Program-made: the position numbers and the translations under genes
In this document: positions 42,591-48,981 of the stretch, one piece after another
Layout of the letters: each line of letters begins with the position of its first letter
Position numbering within the stretch: the stretch's first letter is position 1
Notes under the pieces: model-generated
The model's database searches: none
What the model saw: only the letters and a program-made list of their open reading frames with translations
Told to the model about the DNA's origin: nothing
Assembly: GCA_010094045.1 (NCBI GenBank)
Contig: ML986842.1
Span: 1-48,981 of the forward strand
Reading direction: 5' to 3'
DNA: 48,981 bases
Source: Lojkania enalia
Taxonomy: Eukaryota; Ascomycota; Dothideomycetes; Pleosporales

Positions 42591-45500
42591 TATCTCCGGG
42601 TTTTCTTTATAAATTCGGGTTTTATAATATACTTATAATACTATAGGATTAAGGTTTTCTTCTAGCTTCTAGGCATTATTTTATAGATTCCTATATTTAT
42701 CTATTTCTAACTATTTTATTAGATAGTATTATTTACTATTTTATATTTTATATCTTATTATTTTCTTAACTTTCTATTCCTAATCTTCTCCGTACGCATC
42801 TACGTTATATACTACTAGTTTAGTATTTTAAGGTGCCTTTTCTATAAGTACAATATAAAAGGTTAGGTGGATTTTTATAGTTGTAAGTAATTTAAGTTAA
42901 TAGTTTACGGGTAACGTTTATTCTTTAATCTTATATAGTCCGATTTTAATATAGTCTAGTTTACTACTTAATTATTTACTTTAAATATTTCGTCTTAGTA
43001 GTTAAACTTTTTCTCCCTTCTTAAAGTAAGGTAGTTATTTATATTTCTTATTATAGTATTTCTTTATAGTATATTATAAGAACTAGAAATCTTTCTTTAG
43101 TAAGTCTTGCGTTTGTTAAATAATCTCGACTTGTTCTTATACTTAGAGTGCCTATAATACTACTTTAATTAGGGTGTTATATATTTTTAGTTTATACCTA
43201 TAGTTTACTATAAATAGTAATACTCCGGTTATACTATATATAGTACTATTATACGCGAGTTATACTATTAGTAGTAGTATTATTTAATTGTTTTATCTAT
43301 AGTTAAGGTAGTACTATAAATATTACTCTACTGTTTAATTTATTTATTCTATCTACCTATCTATTTATAGGTAAAATACTATAGATATTTTATATTTAAT
43401 TTCTAGTAAGTTTATAATTATTTGCTAAAACTTTAAGGTAAACTTAGTATTTTAGTCTATAATTATCTTCTAGGGTACTCTATACTATACTACAATCTAT
43501 TTTAGAAAGATGTTTACGACTTATTCTACTAATAACACTTTATTATAGGGGATAAAGTAGGTATATTTTATAAGTCTATCTATAATTATTATAATAGAAT
43601 TATATACTTCTCCCTTCGGGTGGTTTCTTAACTTTAGTAGTTTAATAATAAAGTCTATAATAACTTCTATTTATAATCCGGTTAGTATTTCTAGGTTTTA
43701 TAATAGTCTATAGAGTATATATTTATTAGGTTTATTCCGTTAATAGTCTATATATTCCTATAGCGTGTTTTTTACCTATTTCCTTACTTTAGGAAAGTAG
43801 AATCCCCTAAGAATTTGTTCTAACGTTTTTTCGGTTCTTTAATATTTATAGGTAGAAGCTTTATAAAATTATCTAATAAATTCTTTTTTAATCTTAGCTA
43901 GTATGTAGATTTAATTGTAGATATATAATAGCCTATCTACCTATTTTAGTTCTTATTTTTAGAGTTCTTCGGGTATTCCGTTTATTACTAATTTAATTAG
44001 AGTTATCTAGTTTACTTCTTTAGTAATAGTTGTTACTGCGAGCCTTAGATAATTATATACTATACTTCTATCTTATTATCTTCTTAGTAGTATAGCTGTA
44101 GTTCCTTTTTCTTACTTATATCCCGGTAGTCTACTTAATGCGTCTACTCGTCGATTTTATCTTCCGCTGATATAGATGATTTTAAAGTTAAATATAGCTA
44201 GTTTTTATAACTATCTAACCTATCTAGGAGTAAGAATTTTAGTAGTAAGGAAGGTAGTAAGGTTTTTATAATCGTAATAGACTTTAGTTTACTATTTTAC
44301 TCCTTATAGGTATATACGCTATTCTTTAAAGTATACTATAATAGCTAGAAGTTCTTAGTTATATATATTATAATTTATCTCTGCTAGTATAAGTTTTCGT
44401 AAATAGTATACTACTAGATGTCGTTTCCTATTATAGATTTATATAAGGATTCCAGCTATTCTTATTTCTAATATGTTAGTTTCTATAAGAACTTTCTTTT
44501 CTGGGTTGTAGAATTTCAGTACCAGTTCTTACTAAAATTATTTCTTAACTTTTTAAAAGGCTTTTTCTTATTCGTTTCCCTATATAAAGGTAATATTTTT
44601 CTTTAATAGTTAAGTTAGGGGTATAGTTATATTACTCTAATTATCGATAAAAGTTCGATAGAAGTTATAAAATTCTATAAAGGATTAGATATCTTTAACT
44701 AATTTTAGGGTTAGCTAGTCTTTAATTACTGCTAATTTATTTGGGTTTATTTATAGTTGTCCTAGTTTAATAATAAATCCTAAGTAGTCTATTCTCGTAG
44801 TATAGAATTCGCATTTCCTTACTTTAAGGTATAGTTTTACTACTTATAATACGCGTAGTACTTGTTTAATATATTCCTTATATTCCTGTTTTATTTTTAA
44901 ATATATAAGAACGTCGTTTAAGTATACTATATAGAATTATCTAAGGTAAGGTTTTAGTACTTTATTAATTTGTTTTTAGAAGGTAGCTAGTATATTAGTA
45001 AGTCTAAATAGTATAACTAGATATTTAAAGAGTCTCTTTTTTATTCTAAATACTATTTTCTATTCGTCTCCTTCTTTAATGCGGATTTAATAGTACGCGT
45101 TCTGGATATCTAATTTTATAAAGATAGTAGCTTCTCTTAATTAGTTTCTTAAATTATAAATAAGTGGTAGAGGATATTAATTCTTAATTATAATATTATT
45201 AAGGGTGCGATAATTAACATATATTTATAGGTTGGTTATTTCTTTCTTATCTATAAAAAGTATAGGGTATACTGCTAGTAAGTTTAATTCTCTAATTATT
45301 TCTTTTTTTAGGTGTTCGTCTACATATTATTCTAGAGCCTCTATTTCCCTTAGTATTAGGCTGTATATTAGTCTATATCTAGGTTCTTTTCCTAGTTGTA
45401 ATTTAATTTTATAATTGTGTTCTCTGTATTTAAGTAGGTATTATAGTAGTTCTTAGAGCTGTTTTATTAAATGTTAGTATTCCTTAGATATACTATATAA

Positions 45501-47960
45501 TACGTTTCTTATTAGGAATAATTCTTTTACTACTTCTTTTACTATTACAGTAAGTTGTTCCTTAATTAGTTAATTAGAGTTTTTAAGGATAATTTATCCC
45601 GTTTACTAATTTATCTAAGGGTTTTCTTTTCTTAACTATAAGATTCCTAAGATAATATTATAGTCAGTAATCTCTATAATTTAGAATATTTGTCCTTATT
45701 AGGTTGTTCCTAGAATTTTAAACTCTCCTAATTCTATAGTATATATAACTTTCTTCTAGAAATCTTTCCCTTCTATAGTTTAAATTATATAAGGTCGTTC
45801 TAGTTATATTATAAGTATTTCTTTTCTAGCAATATAATTACTAGCTATAAAATTCTTTATTACTCTACTATTAATAAGTATATATACTTTATAGCTATAG
45901 TACTGTCCGGGTGTTATAAGGTAGTATTCTCCTATATTCCTATACAGCTAAGTTGTTTTAGGCTAGTAAACTATTACTTCTTTTATAGATATATATTTCG
46001 GATATTTCTGTTCTAGACATTTATACTATAGCCTTTCTCTAATATATACTTTAGGTAGTAGAGGTCTAGGTTTAAGTACTATATAGTTTTAGGTTTATTT
46101 AGTAACTTCCTATTCTATTATAGCTTCTTACTTTATAAGGTTTCCCAGTACTTTATCTTTATTTAGTTATCTTAGCTATATACCTATATTTTCTTTTCTT
46201 CTTTAGTAGGCCTTATATTATCGTTTAATACACGATATCCACGCTATTTTAAAATATACTGGGTGGTATTAGTTTATATAGAGGTTATTATCTTCTTTAA
46301 CCTAGTAATCCTATTCTTATTTATATCGCGATGCCTTTAGTACCTAGTATTTTACTAGTATTTTACTTTATAAGAAGGCTACTGCTTTCTATACTATATA
46401 CGCAGCCTTGTCCCAATCTATTATATTAAGGTGCCCTTCTACTACCTTTATAGTTTCTATCTACTTTTAGAAGTGTAAGAAGCGGATTTCCCTAGGGTAG
46501 GTGTTTTACTATTCTTTGTAAACGTCGACAATATCTTATCCTAGTCTATTTTTATTATAGAATCTTATAGGTAGTTCTTCTTATAGGGTAGCTATAGGAG
46601 CCGGGGTTCTCTATTTGTACTCGATTATTCCTCGTTAGTATATAGAATATACTCTAGATACTAGTTTAGGTGTTAGTACTCTAGTAGTAGCTTCTTCTAT
46701 TTATAATAGGGTATTTATTTTTTTATCCTCGTCCGATATTTCCTAAACTTCTTCTAGCCACCTTTTTATACGTTTCTATATTACTGTAAGTTACGTTTTC
46801 TTCTAAAGCTAATACCTTATAGCTTCTTTAAATTATTAGTACATTTAATACTTATCTTCGTTATAGAAGGACTAATGTAAAGTTCCGTATTCTATAGTTA
46901 CGGCTAGTTTTTCTTTACCTACTTCCTGCGGTTTGTCTTCTATAGGCTAATTTCTCTTTTCTTTCTTTTTGCTTTAATATTCCTTTACTATATATTCTAG
47001 TTTCTAATAATTATAGTACTTAATATCTTTCTTTTAAGTCTTCTTTTCCTAAGTCGCCTATAACTTAGGCTTCTTTTCTCTAGTAGCGCTTAGATCTATA
47101 GGTCCGCTCGTGTCGGTAGCTCTTATTAAGAAGCGTGCCCTTTAGTAGTACGCTTATCTTTCCTTGTTTTTAAACTGGTATAGTTCGTCGTCGATTCTCT
47201 TTACTAGTTAGAAGTATAACGCTAGGTCCCGCGGTTACTCTATATATATTATTACTCTTCTTATTTCTATTTTTAATCCTCTACGGAACTTTACTATTAT
47301 ACTATAGTTGTTCTATACAACTTTATTTAAGAGCTGTTAAAAGCTTGATATATATAAGGTAATAGATCCCAGTTAAACTAGGTTGTAGAGTCTATCTTCT
47401 ACTACTTATACTTCGTCGATGTTTCTAAACGCTAGTTTAAGTTTCTATTAGAAGTATACTAGGCTTATAAATATTACCTTAGTTTTACTCTTCTAGTATT
47501 CTTCCGCGTGGTTCTTAAAATCTATTAGGAAGGACTAGAACCAGTCGAGTAGTTTACCCGTTAAGTATACTCCTATAAATAATACTTTCTTATTCTTATA
47601 TTAAATAATATCGAGGTTAGCGTTAATATAGATCCTTACTACTACTAGGAATCTTTTAAGTTTAGACCTAGTTCTATCGAACTTATTAAGTAGTACTAGT
47701 TTAATTTATCGTTAGTAATATATTATTAGTAGTACTCTTTCGACTTGCTTAAGTTTTTAGATAATTCCCGTAAGTCCTATCCCTTATTTACTATTAACTA
47801 TTTCTTATATTCCTTTAAGACTTTTAAAAAGGCTGTTCTAAATCTCCTTTAGGCTTCTTATCTATTTATTTACTAGAACTAGCTGTTCCTATTATTATAC
47901 TAATTCGTTCTACATTCTTATAAATATAGTTATTATACCTACCTCCGAAGAGGTAACCTT
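42590..47960 (-). pseudogene. Element D gag-pol with C-terminal chromodomain, RIP-inactivated
   Basis: Minus-strand modules from right to left: gag with capsid helices (about 47900-47050); zinc knuckle 47018-46977 with its C/H ligands reading Tyr; RT with 'YRTLNNIIIKN' followed by 'YPLPLI' (about 45200-45150) and catalytic YxDD changed to YLND (about 44945-44905); RNase H (about 44500-44200); integrase (about 43900-43000); a 'VNY.LKL..TIKIHLTF' module (about 42900); and a chromodomain (about 42800-42620). The order gag-PR-RT-RH-IN-chromodomain defines a chromovirus. Stops throughout; no product expected. Confidence 0.85.
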
Positions 47961-48085
47961 ACTAGCTAATCCCGATATTCTACTTGCGTAAGTTTCCTAC
48001 GTTACTTACTAAAGGTATCTCTTTCCTTATAACTAGGGTAGTCTAACTAGTCTTACTTCTTCTAGCTTTATAAGAGTAGTTAAAG

Positions 48086-48456
48086 TGTAACAGCCCTTCT
48101 AGTTAGCTAGGTATAGGGCGGGGTAATAACTAAGAGTAATTATATACTATAAAGTGTATTATTCTTATAGGCTTATAATAGAAGTATATAAATAGAGTAT
48201 GCGAAGGATATTTAAGTTAACTATAAAGAGTTATAAAGATTAAAATTGTAAGGTTATTAAATATAATTTAGTTCCCTTATTATTTCTTCTTACTTAGTTA
48301 CTCAGTTAACTAAGCAACTGAGTATATTTAGTTACTTAGTTAACTAAGCTACTAAGCGCGTTATATACCTTATATTAGCCTCGTTCTTCTAGCTATATAG
48401 AGTCCTAGATCTTAATTGAGTCTAGTATAGGAGTTTCTATAGAGATATCCGTAACA
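48086..48456 (-). repeat. 5' LTR of element D (371 bp)
   Basis: On the minus strand it runs from TGTTACGGATATC at 48456 to GGGCTGTTACA at 48086, so the TG...CA ends are still intact here. It contains the perfect 7-bp hairpin arms CTCAGTT/AACTGAG at 48301-48322. Confidence 0.88.
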
Positions 48457-48461
48457 CTATA
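48457..48461. repeat. Right target-site duplication of element D (CTATA)
   Basis: Matches 41574-41578. See the left copy. Confidence 0.85.
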
Positions 48462-48981
48462 TTACTAATCTACTAATTAATCGGTTACTAGTAATAATTA
48501 ATAACGGATTATATACGATCCTAAGTCTTCTTAATATTAGCCTTTACAGTTTTCTAGGCTATATATATATAAGTTACTAAAGCTAAGACGTCTTTATAAT
48601 TTAATTTGTCTATTACAGTAATAGGATTAATAGAATATTTCTAATCCCAACTCTAATAGGGCTTAGATCTATATAAGATCTAATACGAGGATATTTTAAT
48701 AGTTATATAGAGTAGAGTTGCTTATACTCGGTTAATTATAGGTAATAGAGAACTCTAGTTGTTCTAGTAGAAGGATATAAAAGAATGCAATCTCTAATTA
48801 ATATACTTATTTATAATTTCTATTTATCTATTAGTCTCTTTATAATAAGTAGTAGATAGTTTAATCTTTATACCTAAGATATAGCAGAATTCGGACTAGA
48901 AACTAGATATAAACTAAGGTCCTCGGTCTAAAATAATAGTTTTAAGTATATAGCTAAAGCGGTATATCTATTAAATAAATA
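48457..48981 (-). pseudogene. Copy A pol (integrase) continuing out of the window
   Basis: Nearly the reverse complement of positions 1-545: the last bases mirror the ATTTATTTAATAGGTATACC segment at about 18-38. It encodes the second half of the family A integrase core on the minus strand, RIP-degraded. The rest of copy A lies beyond the right edge. Confidence 0.85.

Larger units (their letters stand above)
41579..48456 (-). mobile_element. Element D: complete but RIP-dead Ty3/gypsy chromovirus, 6.88 kb
   Basis: Two direct 371-bp LTRs, a 5-bp CTATA target duplication, a polypurine tract next to the 3' LTR and a gag-pol order on the minus strand define a full-length element inserted in family A pol. 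RT, integrase and a chromodomain are recognisable. All frames are broken by RIP-type stops. The LTRs differ mainly by transitions. A family D LTR fragment also lies at 2640-3010. Confidence 0.88.

Noticed and set aside
45232..45414. 60-codon open frame (plus) within element D
   Set aside because: It is the complement of the RT region of the minus-strand pol.
1..48981. CRISPR arrays, bacterial operons, riboswitches or origins
   Set aside because: The genes are intron-containing fungal genes; no spacer-repeat array or bacterial signals are visible.
1..48981. tRNA or rRNA genes
   Set aside because: No cloverleaf with A/B box or rRNA-like conserved block was recognised by reading; the PBS-like site at 18072 is not a tRNA gene.

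Overview
The window looks like a filamentous ascomycete (Pezizomycotina) chromosome segment. The evidence is short 45-70 nt introns with GT(A/G)AGT-type donors and CAG/TAG acceptors, fungal gene families (ZIP transporter, APC permease, rhodopsin-domain membrane protein, fungal SLX4), and extreme repeat-induced point mutation (RIP) of the transposons. A Dothideomycete with AT-rich isochores is my best guess, but this is inference.

Layout. Positions 1 to about 3.5 kb are RIP-degraded transposons: the 3' end of a chromodomain Ty3/gypsy element (family A), a fragment of a second LTR (family D) and the 5' part of a Pogo-type transposase. Positions 4.0-32.9 kb form a gene island of normal base composition. 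In order it holds: an F-box protein (-), a conserved hypothetical protein (+), an M28 glutamate-carboxypeptidase-like peptidase (-), a RING-type protein (+), two decayed genes near 12.5 and 14.5 kb, a weakly supported small ORF (-, 16.1 kb), SLX4 (+), a ZIP zinc transporter (+), a cytochrome P450 (-), an amino-acid/GABA/choline-type permease (-) and a rhodopsin-domain integral membrane protein (+). Positions 33.0-49.0 kb are again RIP-degraded retrotransposon sequence with almost no open frames.

The right block can be read as nested insertions. A plus-strand Ty3/gypsy element (C) is interrupted inside its integrase by a minus-strand family A copy (B). B is interrupted in its pol end by a second family A copy (A). 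A is interrupted by a complete 6.88 kb minus-strand chromodomain Ty3/gypsy element (D), which has 371-bp LTRs and a 5-bp CTATA target-site duplication. The far right edge (48457-48981) is again family A pol, in inverted orientation relative to positions 1-530, so inverted family A copies flank the island.

The island genes do not form one pathway. SLX4 (Holliday-junction/flap nuclease scaffold), F-box and RING (ubiquitin ligase) and M28 genes look like housekeeping functions. The P450, permease and rhodopsin-domain genes next to the AT-rich block could be a small accessory group, but no backbone biosynthetic enzyme is visible. The most unusual observations are the RIP conversion of all four zinc ligands to Tyr in two different gag zinc knuckles, an opposite-strand coiled-coil reading frame between the chromodomain and 3' LTR of element D, and RIP-like TGG-to-TAG changes in an apparently non-transposon gene at 12.5 kb.
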